Assembly (NCBI RefSeq): GCF_024029355.1
Contig: NZ_CP097117.1
Coordinates: forward strand, 1,240,001 to 1,304,000
Origin: Fructilactobacillus cliffordii
GTDB lineage: Bacteria > Bacillota > Bacilli > Lactobacillales > Lactobacillaceae
Direction of reading: 5' to 3'
DNA length: 64,000 nucleotides
The notes below the pieces were generated by a model that worked only from the letters and a program-made list of their open reading frames with translations, made no database searches and was not told the DNA's origin. Positions within the stretch are counted from its first letter, which is position 1, and each line of letters starts with the position of its first letter. A program made the position numbers and the translations under genes. Of this stretch, positions 21,355 through 29,752 are shown piece after piece.

Positions 21355-21454
21355 AATCACTAAGGTTGAGGTATAAAGCGTTATGATGATGGAAGGTCCA
21401 AGTCTAGCTTGAATGTGGTCTAACCATGCGCCTCAATCTTTTAGTGATTTTTTT
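21355..21454 (+). ncRNA. L17 downstream element-like RNA with terminator
   Basis: A long outer stem pairs AATCACTAA-GTTGAGG (21355-21371) with CCTCAA-TTTTAGTGATT (21431-21449), enclosing about 60 bases, and is followed by T7. A conserved structure of this kind downstream of rplQ in Lactobacillales is known as the L17DE motif; position and shape fit, but the assignment has not been tested against the covariance model. It should end the ribosomal operon. Confidence 0.65.
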
Positions 21455-21487
21455 ATACATAAATTTAAGCCAAAAGAGGTGTGAGTG

Positions 21488-22312
21488 ATGCAACCAAAAA
21501 TTGAATTTCGAAAAGTGGATTTTGCCTACCAGACGGAGGTCTCGGTGCTAAAGCACGTTTCGTTTCAAGTGCAGCCGGGCCAAACCGTGGCCTTGGTCGG
21601 CGCTAACGGAAGCGGGAAAAGCACGATTGCTAAGTTATTGACCGGCTTATTAACGCCCAACCAGGGTTCGATTTTGGTTGATCAAACCACCCTCACACCG
21701 CAAAACATGGCGGAACTGCGCCAACGCATCGGACTGGTCTTTCAGAATCCCGATGATCAAATTGTCGGAGCAACTGTTGCCGAAAACACGGCCTTTGGAC
21801 TGGAGAACCGGAACGTTTCCCGTCCGGAGATGCAACGGCGGGTCCAGATGGCGTTGGAGCAGGTCGAAATGTGGGAGTACCGGGATCGTGAACCAGGACT
21901 TCTATCGGGCGGGCAAAAGCAACGGGTCGCGCTAGCTAGTGCCCTGGCCATTACGCCCGAAATTTTGATTTTAGACGAAGCGACGAGCATGTTGGATCCG
22001 CAGGCCAAGCAGGAGTTGAACCAGATCATTCAACGCCTCCAACAACAGGTTGGCTTAACCATCATCCTAATTACGCACGATTTAGAGATGCTAGCGTTGG
22101 CAGAACGAGTGATTGCGCTTGATCGGCAACAGGTGGCGTTCACGGGCACGGCCGCCGAGTTGTTTCATCAGGAAGATTTGCTAATGCGCATGCAACTGGA
22201 ACTTCCCTTTAGTTTGCAGGTGCAACGCGACTTAGCTGCCCAGCAGGTGCCACTCCCTGCTAATGATTTAAACGAAAAGGAATTGATTGCATGGCTCACC
22301 AAGTTACTTTAA
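21488..22312 (+). CDS. ecfA1: ECF transporter ATPase EcfA1
   Basis: One of two ABC ATPases that power vitamin and metal uptake through exchangeable S components. The 274-residue protein has Walker A GANGSGKST at 38-46, signature LSGGQKQR near 138 and Walker B LILDEATS. The ATG at 21488 is chosen because GAGGTG ends six bases upstream; an in-frame GTG just before it is too close. It overlaps ecfA2 by 22 bases. No S component lies next to it, so this is a shared group II energy module. Confidence 0.96.
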   Translation: MQPKIEFRKVDFAYQTEVSVLKHVSFQVQPGQTVALVGANGSGKSTIAKLLTGLLTPNQGSILVDQTTLTPQNMAELRQRIGLVFQNPDDQIVGATVAENTAFGLENRNVSRPEMQRRVQMALEQVEMWEYRDREPGLLSGGQKQRVALASALAITPEILILDEATSMLDPQAKQELNQIIQRLQQQVGLTIILITHDLEMLALAERVIALDRQQVAFTGTAAELFHQEDLLMRMQLELPFSLQVQRDLAAQQVPLPANDLNEKELIAWLTKLL

Positions 22313-23151
22313 AACACGTTAACTATACCTATGGCGAAAAGACGACCGTAGCGCACCAAGCCTTACGCGACGTTAGTTTAACTGTGGAGCAAGGTGACTT
22401 TGTGACTATTATTGGGACAACCGGGAGTGGAAAGTCAACGTTAATTAAGCTCCTAAATGGTCTCCAGTTTGCCCAATCCGGTACGGTGGAGGTGCTAGGG
22501 GTAACTCTACGTCCCAAGGTGAAAGCAGCTGCTTTAAAGCAGCTGCGTTCCCAGGTGGGGCTGGTATTTCAATCCCCTGAGCAGCAACTTTTCGCTGACA
22601 ACGTCTTGCAGGACGTCCAATTTGGCCCGCTGAACTTTGGCGCCAGTTCTACGGAAGCCGAGCAGCAAGCCCGGGCAAGTTTAGATCAAGTTGGGATTCC
22701 GGTTGAATTGTTGGATCGTTCGCCCTTTGAACTTTCCGGCGGTCAGATGCGGCGGGTCGCGATTGCCGGCGTTTTAGCTAGTCAACCACGGGTATTAGTC
22801 TTAGACGAGCCTACGGTTGGTTTGGATGGCCGGGGACGCCGTTCCATTCTGGAAATGTTGCGGCGCTTAAATCAGGAACAGCACATCACGATTATCATGA
22901 TTACCCACGAGATGGACATTGTGGCGCGGTACGCACAACGGGTGGTCGTGATGAAGCATGGTCGGATTGAACAAGATACGACACCCCGTCAGTTCTTTCA
23001 AACCACCCAGAACCAGTTTGTGTTACCCGGCGCCGTTCGAGTGGGACGGGCGCTACAAGCCAATGGGGTTGATCTCGACCAACTTCCGTTAACGCGTCGC
23101 GAGCTGGTGGAAAGCATTGTGCACCGGTTAGCAAAGGGGGGAACGGCATGA
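22291..23151 (+). CDS. ecfA2: ECF transporter ATPase EcfA2
   Basis: Second ATPase of the ECF energy-coupling module, forming a heterodimer with EcfA1. The 286-residue protein has Walker A GTTGSGKST at 42-50, signature LSGGQMRR and Walker B LVLDEPTVGLD. It starts inside the end of ecfA1 and overlaps ecfT by four bases (ATGA), so all three genes are probably translated in a coupled way. Confidence 0.96.
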   Translation: MAHQVTLKHVNYTYGEKTTVAHQALRDVSLTVEQGDFVTIIGTTGSGKSTLIKLLNGLQFAQSGTVEVLGVTLRPKVKAAALKQLRSQVGLVFQSPEQQLFADNVLQDVQFGPLNFGASSTEAEQQARASLDQVGIPVELLDRSPFELSGGQMRRVAIAGVLASQPRVLVLDEPTVGLDGRGRRSILEMLRRLNQEQHITIIMITHEMDIVARYAQRVVVMKHGRIEQDTTPRQFFQTTQNQFVLPGAVRVGRALQANGVDLDQLPLTRRELVESIVHRLAKGGTA

Positions 23152-23945
23152 ATCACATGGTTTTTGGAAACTATTTGCCGGGCCATTCCCTGCTGCACTG
23201 TCTGCATCCGTCCGGAAAAATTGTCGGGTTAGTGCTGTTGATTACCTGGACCTTATTAGCCAATAATTGGGCCAATTACGCGGTGCTAACCGTGATGATT
23301 CTAGCGTTAGTGAAAATGGCCCAAGTGCCGTTTGGGATGCTCTTTTCGTCGCTCCGTCCCTTTGTGTGGCTAATCGCGTTTACCGTCTTGATTCAGCTTG
23401 GATTTGGGCACGGCGGAACGACGTACTGGCACTGGGGCCCCTTGAACGTGACCAGCGTTGGTGTCACCACGGCCGGATTGATTTTTGTCCGGTTTCTGTT
23501 GATTATCATCGTGGCCATGCTCCTGACGGTGACAACTTCCCCTAATGCGATTGCGAAAGGGGTGGAAACGCTCCTGACGCCGTTGAAAAAGCTGGGGGTG
23601 CCGGTGGCCATGATTGGGATTATGCTGTCGATTGCGCTCCGGTTTATTCCCACGTTATTGTCCGAAATGCAGACAATTATGAACGCCCAACGCTCGCGAG
23701 GGGTGGTCTTTAACGGTGGTAGTCTCTGGCAACGGGTTAAAAACGTGTTGTCGCTGATCATTCCATTGCTGGTGTCGGCCTTTCGCCATGCGGATAACCT
23801 GGCGGACGCGCTGGGCGCGAGTGGCTATGATGCCAGTCAACCGCGGAGTAGTTATTATCAATACCAATGGCACCTTTTGGACACGCTGGCGTTAGTGGGC
23901 GTGTTTCTGATTGGGGTCCTGGTAGTGGGATTGCGAGGGGTGTAG
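23148..23945 (+). CDS. ecfT: ECF transporter transmembrane protein EcfT
   Basis: Membrane scaffold linking the ATPases to substrate-binding S components. The 265-residue protein has about six hydrophobic helices and cytoplasmic coupling helices with the family motifs AQRSRG (near residues 180-185) and ADALGASGYD. It begins in an ATGA overlap with ecfA2 and ends directly against truA. Confidence 0.95.
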   Translation: MNHMVFGNYLPGHSLLHCLHPSGKIVGLVLLITWTLLANNWANYAVLTVMILALVKMAQVPFGMLFSSLRPFVWLIAFTVLIQLGFGHGGTTYWHWGPLNVTSVGVTTAGLIFVRFLLIIIVAMLLTVTTSPNAIAKGVETLLTPLKKLGVPVAMIGIMLSIALRFIPTLLSEMQTIMNAQRSRGVVFNGGSLWQRVKNVLSLIIPLLVSAFRHADNLADALGASGYDASQPRSSYYQYQWHLLDTLALVGVFLIGVLVVGLRGV

Positions 23946-24746
23946 ATGACACAACGTTATAAGATTACGTTTGCCTACGACGGCACGCAGTTTGCCGGCT
24001 TTCAGCGCCAACCACACCAACGGACCGTGGAGGGCGTGCTCACTAAGATTGTGAACCAGATGGCTAAGCAGCCGGAGGGAACGTTGGGAGTTTACGGCTC
24101 TGGTCGGACTGACTCCGGGGTTCATGCCCTAGCTCAGGTCGCTCATTTTGACTTCCCGTTTCCGATTCCCGCTGACAAGATGTTGAAGGGTCTTAACAGC
24201 ATGTGTCCCTTGGATATTCAGATTAAGGACGTAGAAATAGTTCCTGACACTTTTCATGCTCGTTACGATGTGACCGGGAAGAGGTATCTCTACCGGTTGT
24301 CACTAGGTCCGTTTACCGATCCGTTTAAGCGTTTTTATACGGCGCACTGGCGCTTTCCGTTGGATTTTGGGCTGATGGAAACAGCGATTCAGGACTTGGT
24401 TGGCACCCATAACTTTGCGTCGTTTGTGGCGTCCGGGGCCAAACCCGGAAGTCGGGTGCGCACCATCTTTAGTACCAAAGCGATTAATGACGAAGCCAAT
24501 CATGAGATTCAGTTGGAATTCTATGGGGACGGCTTTATGTACAATCAGGTCCGGATTATGACCGCGGTCCTGGTCGAAATTGGAATGAAGAAGCGGCCAG
24601 TTGACGACATTCAGCGCTTGCTAGCCGTCCAGGATCGGCAGCAGGCTCGACTCACGATGCCGGCCCACGGCTTATTTTTAGAACGCGTTTATTATCCAGG
24701 GGATGATCCAGAACACAACGAAAAAAAGCACCCAGTTCGGGATTAA
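23946..24746 (+). CDS. truA: tRNA pseudouridine(38-40) synthase
   Basis: Makes pseudouridine at positions 38-40 of the anticodon stem-loop. The 266-residue protein holds the catalytic Asp (D56) in GSGRTDSGVHA and the FYGDGFMYNQVR motif. It abuts ecfT with no gap. The truA-rplM-rpsI order is common in Firmicutes, though rplM has its own promoter here. Confidence 0.96.
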   Translation: MTQRYKITFAYDGTQFAGFQRQPHQRTVEGVLTKIVNQMAKQPEGTLGVYGSGRTDSGVHALAQVAHFDFPFPIPADKMLKGLNSMCPLDIQIKDVEIVPDTFHARYDVTGKRYLYRLSLGPFTDPFKRFYTAHWRFPLDFGLMETAIQDLVGTHNFASFVASGAKPGSRVRTIFSTKAINDEANHEIQLEFYGDGFMYNQVRIMTAVLVEIGMKKRPVDDIQRLLAVQDRQQARLTMPAHGLFLERVYYPGDDPEHNEKKHPVRD

Positions 24747-24759
24747 TTCTGGGAATGGA

Positions 24760-24788
24760 TTGACATTCTGGGGGATTATTTGTATTAT
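24760..24788 (+). promoter_or_regulatory. promoter of rplM-rpsI
   Basis: Consensus TTGACA at 24760-24765, 17-base spacer, and TATTAT at 24783-24788, in the gap after truA. Confidence 0.85.
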
Positions 24789-24870
24789 GGTAGTTGGTAT
24801 TGTTTGCCCCACATAAGCCCCGGAAACTTATAAGGTGTCGAACAAACACAGAAACATGGAGGAAGAAAAA
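24789..24870 (+). ncRNA. candidate L13 leader
   Basis: The 80-base untranslated leader contains a hairpin ATAAG/CTTAT around CCCCGGAAA, just upstream of rplM. Firmicute rplM-rpsI messages are known to carry an L13-binding leader. Assignment here rests on position and a small stem, so it is tentative. Confidence 0.45.
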
Positions 24871-25314
24871 GTGCGTACAACATACATGGCTAAGCCCGGT
24901 GAAATTGAACACAAATGGTACATCATTGACGCAGCAGGCGTTCCTTTAGGTCGTCTTGCTAGTGTTACTGCTTCAGTTTTACGCGGTAAAAATAAACCCA
25001 CATACACACCACACGTTGACTCTGGTGACCACGTCATTATTATCAACGCTTCAAAAGTGGCTTTAACGGGTCACAAAGCAAAAGATAAGATGCACTACCA
25101 CCACACTCAATACATTGGTGGGATTAAGCAAGAATCATTTGGCATGTTACGCGAAGAAAAGCCAGCTAAGCTAATTGAGCAATCCGTAAAAGGAATGCTT
25201 CCTCATGGTACATTAGGACGTAAGATTGCTAAGAAACTTCACGTTTATGCAGGTGAAGAACACAAAAATGATGCTCAAAAACCCGAAGTTTTAGATATTA
25301 ACAACCTAATTTAA
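24871..25314 (+). CDS. rplM: 50S ribosomal protein L13
   Basis: Early assembly protein of the large subunit. The GTG at 24871 follows GGAGGAAGAAAAA and gives 147 residues starting (M)[17 protein letters not shown], the family start; 12 upstream in-frame codons are rejected. The segment [19 protein letters not shown] is diagnostic. rpsI follows 13 bases later. Confidence 0.97.
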   Translation: MRTTYMAKPGEIEHKWYIIDAAGVPLGRLASVTASVLRGKNKPTYTPHVDSGDHVIIINASKVALTGHKAKDKMHYHHTQYIGGIKQESFGMLREEKPAKLIEQSVKGMLPHGTLGRKIAKKLHVYAGEEHKNDAQKPEVLDINNLI

Positions 25315-25327
25315 GGAGGAAACACAA

Positions 25328-25720
25328 TTGGCTAAAGTACAATATACTGGCACAGGTCGCCGTAAAGATTCAGTTGCTCGTGTACGCTTAGTACCTGGTA
25401 CTGGTAAAGTGATTGTCAACAAACGCGATGTTGAAGATTACATTCCATTCCCAAACTTGCGTGAAGTTATTTTACAACCATACAACGTTACGGAAACGCT
25501 CGGTAACTACGATACGTTAGTTAACGTAAATGGTGGTGGATTCTCAGGTCAAGCCGGTGCAATCCGTCTCGGAATTGCTCGTGCTTTACTCGAAGTAGAT
25601 CCTGACTTCCGTGAAGCTTTGAAGACTGCTGGTCTGTTAACTCGTGACCCACGGATGAAAGAACGGAAGAAGCCAGGGCTTAAGAAAGCTCGTAAGGCTG
25701 GTCAATTCTCAAAACGTTAA
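25328..25720 (+). CDS. rpsI: 30S ribosomal protein S9
   Basis: Head protein whose C-terminal tail reaches P-site tRNA. The 130-residue protein starts at TTG after AAGGAGGAAACACAA, begins (M)[19 protein letters not shown], and ends with the canonical [12 protein letters not shown]. Confidence 0.97.
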   Translation: MAKVQYTGTGRRKDSVARVRLVPGTGKVIVNKRDVEDYIPFPNLREVILQPYNVTETLGNYDTLVNVNGGGFSGQAGAIRLGIARALLEVDPDFREALKTAGLLTRDPRMKERKKPGLKKARKAGQFSKR

Positions 25721-25743
25721 GATTTATGCGAATCTTATTTTGG

Positions 25744-25774
25744 ACACTCACACGTTGGTGTGGGTGTTTTTTTG
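25744..25774 (+). terminator. terminator after rpsI
   Basis: ACACTCACAC and GTGTGGGTGT pair around a short loop, followed by T7. It marks the boundary between core DNA and the AT-rich block. Confidence 0.9.
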
Positions 25775-25801
25775 TTATTGAATTGGAAGGATCTCTATAA
25801 G

Positions 25802-27013
25802 ATGGACTTAAAAACATATTTATTAGAAATACTAAAAAATTATGATAATGAAAAAAATAAAGAATTTAAATCCAATGAATTAGCAAATTTTGTTCGAAAC
25901 CAAGTAGTAAATACTATTCCATCTATAATTTTAGGGAATGATCTTGAAGTACGCGCCTCATGTGGTCAAAGTAAATGGGCATTAGTTCCTTGGATGGGTC
26001 TTTTTAATAAGAATATTAGTACATCTGCTCAAAAGGGTTATTATATTGTCTTCTTATTTAGGTCTGATATGAAGGGTGTTTATTTGTCTTTAAATCAAGG
26101 ATACACATTTTTTAAAACAAGATTTAAACATAATTTCCCAAAACAAAAAATCAAAGAAGTTGGTAATTATTGGAAATCTAATTTAAAGTTTATAAAAAAG
26201 GAGGATACGTTTGGTTTTACTACTAATCCAATAAATTTAATTGGTGATAGTATAGTCAAAACTGATTTACCGGAAGGATATGAATTAGGAAATATATACA
26301 GTAAATATTATAGTTTTGATTATTTATCTAATTCTGACAATAATGAATTGTTGTATGATTTAAAACATATAATCGAAGTTTTTAATGAATTAATTGCTTG
26401 TTTAATTAATGAAAAAGATTTTGTAAAAACTAATGATCAAATCATAAATAATGATAAATATAATGAGTCTAATCATGAATTAATCAATAATAAGTATAGT
26501 GATGAAATGACATTGGGGATAGAGACAAAAATTCCTAATGATCAAAAGTTGAAAAAAATTGATCATGTTGTGAAAATTAGTAAACATGATTATGTTAAAG
26601 AACTAAGCGAAAACATAAAATTGGGTTTGGAAACTGAAGATTTAGTAGTAGCGAATGAAAAAGAACGACTTGATAAGGATCCTAATGTTTATGATTTTGG
26701 GGTTCACCATATTTCTAAAGATTGTGGTGACGGTTATGGTTATGACATTGAAACAATAATATTTAATGATCGTGGAGAGATAATAAAAAGATTATTTATC
26801 GAAGTTAAAGCAACAGCGGAAACTAAAGAAACCCCCTTTTTTATGTCTAAAAATGAAATTCAAATAGCTAAGAAAAAAGGGGAGGATTATTTAATATATA
26901 GGTTATATAGAAATGAAGCAGAAACCGCCAAATTTAATTTTTATATAATTAGAAATCCATATAGATATCTAAATTTCAAACCGATTAATTACATCGTATA
27001 CCCCAAAAAATAA
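25802..27013 (+). CDS. DUF3578 (McrB N-terminal-like) plus DUF3883 putative restriction nuclease
   Basis: A 403-residue protein with two recognisable parts. Residues about 25-185 resemble the McrB N-terminal/DUF3578 domain: ASCGQSKWALVPWMG at 52-66 and GYYIVFLFRSDMKGVYLSLN after it, a module linked in some family members to binding modified DNA. Residues about 290-403 match DUF3883, a PD-(D/E)XK-like fold: YDIE at 314-317 and FIEVKATA at 332-339 supply the D...ExK set. A low-complexity Asn-rich linker joins them. The ATG at 25802 is used because the 14 codons upstream overlap the rpsI terminator. There is no partner GTPase or methylase nearby. A stand-alone type IV-like restriction role is inferred. 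Strongly AT-rich, unlike the ribosomal genes before it. Confidence 0.75.
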   Translation: MDLKTYLLEILKNYDNEKNKEFKSNELANFVRNQVVNTIPSIILGNDLEVRASCGQSKWALVPWMGLFNKNISTSAQKGYYIVFLFRSDMKGVYLSLNQGYTFFKTRFKHNFPKQKIKEVGNYWKSNLKFIKKEDTFGFTTNPINLIGDSIVKTDLPEGYELGNIYSKYYSFDYLSNSDNNELLYDLKHIIEVFNELIACLINEKDFVKTNDQIINNDKYNESNHELINNKYSDEMTLGIETKIPNDQKLKKIDHVVKISKHDYVKELSENIKLGLETEDLVVANEKERLDKDPNVYDFGVHHISKDCGDGYGYDIETIIFNDRGEIIKRLFIEVKATAETKETPFFMSKNEIQIAKKKGEDYLIYRLYRNEAETAKFNFYIIRNPYRYLNFKPINYIVYPKK

Positions 27014-27137
27014 ATAAATTAATTGATGCTAATGTGCTTAAATATGATCATATATGTACAAATAATTTAACGAATTTATTTTAATTTGAATACTATAATT
27101 AACTGAAACAAAGATATTAAGTATAATACATGCAAAC

Positions 27138-27169
27138 AAAAATCGTCGTCCATTTGGACGACGATTTTG
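27138..27169. terminator. bidirectional terminator
   Basis: AAAATCGTCGTCC and GGACGACGATTTT form a 13-bp stem around ATTT. It can serve both the DUF3578 gene on the plus strand and the yjdF pseudogene on the minus strand. Confidence 0.88.
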
Positions 27170-27589
27170 TTAATGCCCACAATGTCTTTGCTTTCCTTTC
27201 TGTTGCTTTAGCTCAAACTGTTGTTGTTTCAGCTCGCGTTTTAATCGTGCATGACGGTGCTTGCGTTGGTTCTTATGCTGTTCAAATTCAGTTTGCAAAA
27301 CAGCCTTAGCTTTGGTGACCGGATGCTTCTGCTTTAATTGTTTTTGCACAGCACGCTGCTGACGTTTGGGATTGATTTTCCTTTGCTGATTGATCTCATT
27401 TTGTTCTACTTAAGTGAAGTGTAACTGCCGATAATGACGATTCAAATAATGACAAAGTTGCGGTGAGGTAGGAACGGAACTTCCTAAAATAATCTGGGCT
27501 ACTTGATATTTCTTTTCTGCCTGCACCTCAAAAATACCACGATAAAAAGAGCCATCGAAAATGATGGTTAACTTATTTTGAACAAACAT
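27170..27589 (-). pseudogene. yjdF: yjdF-family (DUF2992) gene interrupted by an in-frame stop
   Basis: Read on the minus strand from the ATG at 27589 (preceded by AGGAGGAATAAAACAA), the frame gives MFVQNKLTIIFDGSFYRGIF and so on for 59 codons. It then meets TAA at 27412-27410 and continues in the same frame as VEQNEINQQRKINPKRQQR. It ends in a basic coiled tail KQQKGKQRHCGH with a stop at 27172. The whole matches the YjdF/DUF2992 family: N-terminal globular part, the KINPKRQQR motif, then a charged helix. Only one nonsense codon breaks it, so loss is recent, or the stop is suppressed, or it is a sequencing error. YjdF function is unknown. Confidence 0.8.
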
Positions 27590-27599
27590 TTGTTTTATT

Positions 27600-27715
27600 C
27601 CTCCTATAAATTTAATTCAAAAACGGGACATCCCTAGGAGGAAGGATACTGATAGCGAATGAGCTACGTCCGGACTACCAACCGGAGCTGTGTTTTTGCT
27701 TTGAGTTTAGTGTAT
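27600..27715 (-). promoter_or_regulatory. structured leader of yjdF (candidate yjdF-motif riboswitch)
   Basis: The minus-strand leader holds CCGG-TTGGTAGT-CCGG, TAGC-TCATT-CGCTA and GGGA-TG-TCCC stems before the ribosome binding site. Genes of this family usually sit behind the yjdF RNA motif, a riboswitch class that responds to azaaromatic compounds. Position supports this assignment; the consensus could not be checked here. Confidence 0.5.
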
Positions 27716-27767
27716 CATTAAATTATAAATTATTTGATATAGAATATTTATAATTAGGAAGAATATC

Positions 27768-28379
27768 ATGTTATTTGGAACATCAGTATTTTTTAGAATT
27801 TCATATTTTTTTACAGCATTTTCTCCACCTATTGTTTTGGTTATTATCTTAAATTATAATAAGCATTACAAAAATCTTGTATTGATCTTATTTTTATTTG
27901 TAATATTAATTTTGTCCATCTACATTAGACAAAAAATAAGTAGAATTAGTAAGGATAAAAATCATAGTCAAACTTTTTTAATTAATTTCGATTTTGATAA
28001 TGATAACTCTATTGATGGATATCAAATTATAGATGCCACAAAAAAACCTGAAGTTAATGGAGATTTTATTAAATTTGCTATCTCGATTTTATTTCCGTCA
28101 TTTACTAGTATCTATTCGAGTAAGTTAACTCTATCATTTATTATTATAATTCTCTTATTTACTTTGCTAATGTTAAGTAATGAAACATTCCCGAATATTA
28201 TTCTTCCTATTTTTGGGGTTCAACTTTTGAATACAGAAGATGGATTTCATATCTTTTATATTAGTAAAAATCAACAGGTTCTTACTGGTATAAAGTATTT
28301 GAATTATTTGGGAAATAGTGGGCCTATGTCAAGAACATTCGTTTTAACAGATGATGAATATGAAAAAAATAGGAGTTAA
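27768..28379 (+). CDS. kwaA: four-helix membrane protein, KwaA-like (Kiwa defence)
   Basis: A 203-residue membrane protein with two hydrophobic segments near residues 10-52, a polar cytoplasmic stretch to about 95, and two more near 97-145. The C-terminal tail is soluble and ends with GVQLLNTEDGFHIFYISKNQ and further charged sequence. It lies seven bases before a DUF4868-like gene. Kiwa systems consist of a four-helix membrane sensor (KwaA) of about 200 residues and a DUF4868 effector (KwaB), and the size, topology and partner all fit. Sequence similarity to KwaA itself is not obvious by eye, so the name rests on architecture and context. Very AT-rich. Confidence 0.6.
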   Translation: MLFGTSVFFRISYFFTAFSPPIVLVIILNYNKHYKNLVLILFLFVILILSIYIRQKISRISKDKNHSQTFLINFDFDNDNSIDGYQIIDATKKPEVNGDFIKFAISILFPSFTSIYSSKLTLSFIIIILLFTLLMLSNETFPNIILPIFGVQLLNTEDGFHIFYISKNQQVLTGIKYLNYLGNSGPMSRTFVLTDDEYEKNRS

Positions 28380-28385
28380 TTACTT

Positions 28386-29375
28386 ATGTTTAAAAAATTT
28401 TATGCAGTTGGGTGGCAAAGTGAAAAAAATGGTGGAATTCCGAAGGACTTTAGAATTGTTGATTTCAAAAGCGGACTTGAAAATTTTATAGATTCATTAG
28501 AGTTTTCTGGATTTGATAAATCTGGGGATGATATAATTGAATATTTTAATTATTGTAAATCTCAATTAAATGATCTTGAAAATAACGGAAATGATACTGA
28601 TGAACCATTTTTTAGAACTTTGAATAATAATAATAATATTGAATTTAGCAAAATAAAAATAATAACTAATAAAATAAACCAAGATCAGAATTATTTGAGC
28701 AATTTTGACGGTATCAGATTTTATATTTTAAATTTTGAAGACAATGAAAAAAATTTACAATACAGATTTTATATAAAAGCGGTTAGAACCGCTAAAATAA
28801 ATTCAAGATTTGTCTTGTCTAGGTTAGATCATAAATTTAAAATAACTGATTTAAAGAGTGATGGTAAAGTTATGCCCTCTAAAATATCATATGCGGAAGT
28901 TATGGATAAGGAAAATAACTCTATTACACAGTATGTTTTTAACGTTAGTGATTATGAAAGTATTTTTGGATTAAATGAAATTAAAGTTAAAGGAGCGACG
29001 AACGTAATTAATAAATTTGTTGGGATTAACAATTCAGAAAAAGTTTTTTTAATTTCTAATAATTATAAAGTTAATATTAATGATATAGAGTTAAATAAAA
29101 TATATGAAAAAATAAATGATAATCGTAGACTTGCAAATGCATTATATAAATACAACAATGAGGCTGAAAATTATAAATTAGATGATGTTAAACTGGCAAA
29201 TGAAACGTCTAAACAGTTCTTCAATAACCCTTTTACCATTAATGAAGAAAGTAAAACAATAAATGTGACTAGTGACTCATTTGAAACATTTGTATCTGTG
29301 ATAACCAATCTGACTAAATTAGGAATAGCAGCTCATGATTATGAGAATAAAATAGCTCCGTCAAAGAAAAAATAA
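28386..29375 (+). CDS. kwaB: DUF4868 protein, KwaB-like (Kiwa defence effector)
   Basis: A 329-residue soluble protein. The middle part (about 105-215) shows the pattern I associate with DUF4868: a YRFYIKAVRTAKI strand pair, then KFKITDLKSDGK, then YVFNVSDYESIFGL, where an F/Y-E-x-I-F motif is characteristic. The N-terminal third is acidic and Asn-rich; the C-terminal third is helical. In the E. coli system KwaB binds DNA and acts with membrane KwaA against phages that inhibit host nucleases. Here the upstream membrane gene is only seven bases away, so the two form an operon. An alternative is another DUF4868 system not yet named. Confidence 0.62.
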   Translation: MFKKFYAVGWQSEKNGGIPKDFRIVDFKSGLENFIDSLEFSGFDKSGDDIIEYFNYCKSQLNDLENNGNDTDEPFFRTLNNNNNIEFSKIKIITNKINQDQNYLSNFDGIRFYILNFEDNEKNLQYRFYIKAVRTAKINSRFVLSRLDHKFKITDLKSDGKVMPSKISYAEVMDKENNSITQYVFNVSDYESIFGLNEIKVKGATNVINKFVGINNSEKVFLISNNYKVNINDIELNKIYEKINDNRRLANALYKYNNEAENYKLDDVKLANETSKQFFNNPFTINEESKTINVTSDSFETFVSVITNLTKLGIAAHDYENKIAPSKKK

Positions 29376-29410
29376 TTTATTATGAGATATTCCATAGAAG
29401 GAGGTCCCGA

Positions 29411-29752
29411 ATGCCCGACCACAGCGACCTCAACATCCAACTCAACAACGATCTCCTTCGTACTATCACCATGCTAGCCAGCGCTAAGGGTATCAGCGTT
29501 TCTGCTGAAATTGAATCAATTCTCACCCAGCACTTTGCCAAGCCCGAGCTCGTTGGTATCACCGATTTAGTGGGCACCGAAATCACGGATCAGCAATTGC
29601 AGGATGACGGCTTAGTGAAACTCCACGGTGTGTTATACTTTTACCAACTCGTGGACACGAAACGGCACCGGCACGAAACGTACGTGGTGGCGGATGTGAC
29701 TGACCAAAAAGTTTATTTAGTCGCTAAAGGAGAATATCATGCTGGGAATTAA
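29411..29752 (+). CDS. small protein of unknown function encoded with an SPFH protein
   Basis: A 113-residue protein that I do not recognise as a named family. The first 45 residues (LNIQLNNDLLRTITMLASAK, then an ISVSAEIESILTQHF helix) look like a ribbon-helix-helix or helical dimerisation unit. The second half is a small beta-rich domain (KLHGVLYFYQLVDTKRHRHE). GAAGGAGG precedes the ATG. Its last 14 bases overlap the SPFH gene, so the two are translationally coupled and probably act together. GC content returns to the core level here. Confidence 0.7.
   Translation: MPDHSDLNIQLNNDLLRTITMLASAKGISVSAEIESILTQHFAKPELVGITDLVGTEITDQQLQDDGLVKLHGVLYFYQLVDTKRHRHETYVVADVTDQKVYLVAKGEYHAGN

Noticed and set aside
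25775-29402. Insertion sequence remnants in the AT-rich block around yjdF
   Set aside because: The broken frame is a DUF2992 protein, not a transposase, and no terminal inverted repeats were found.
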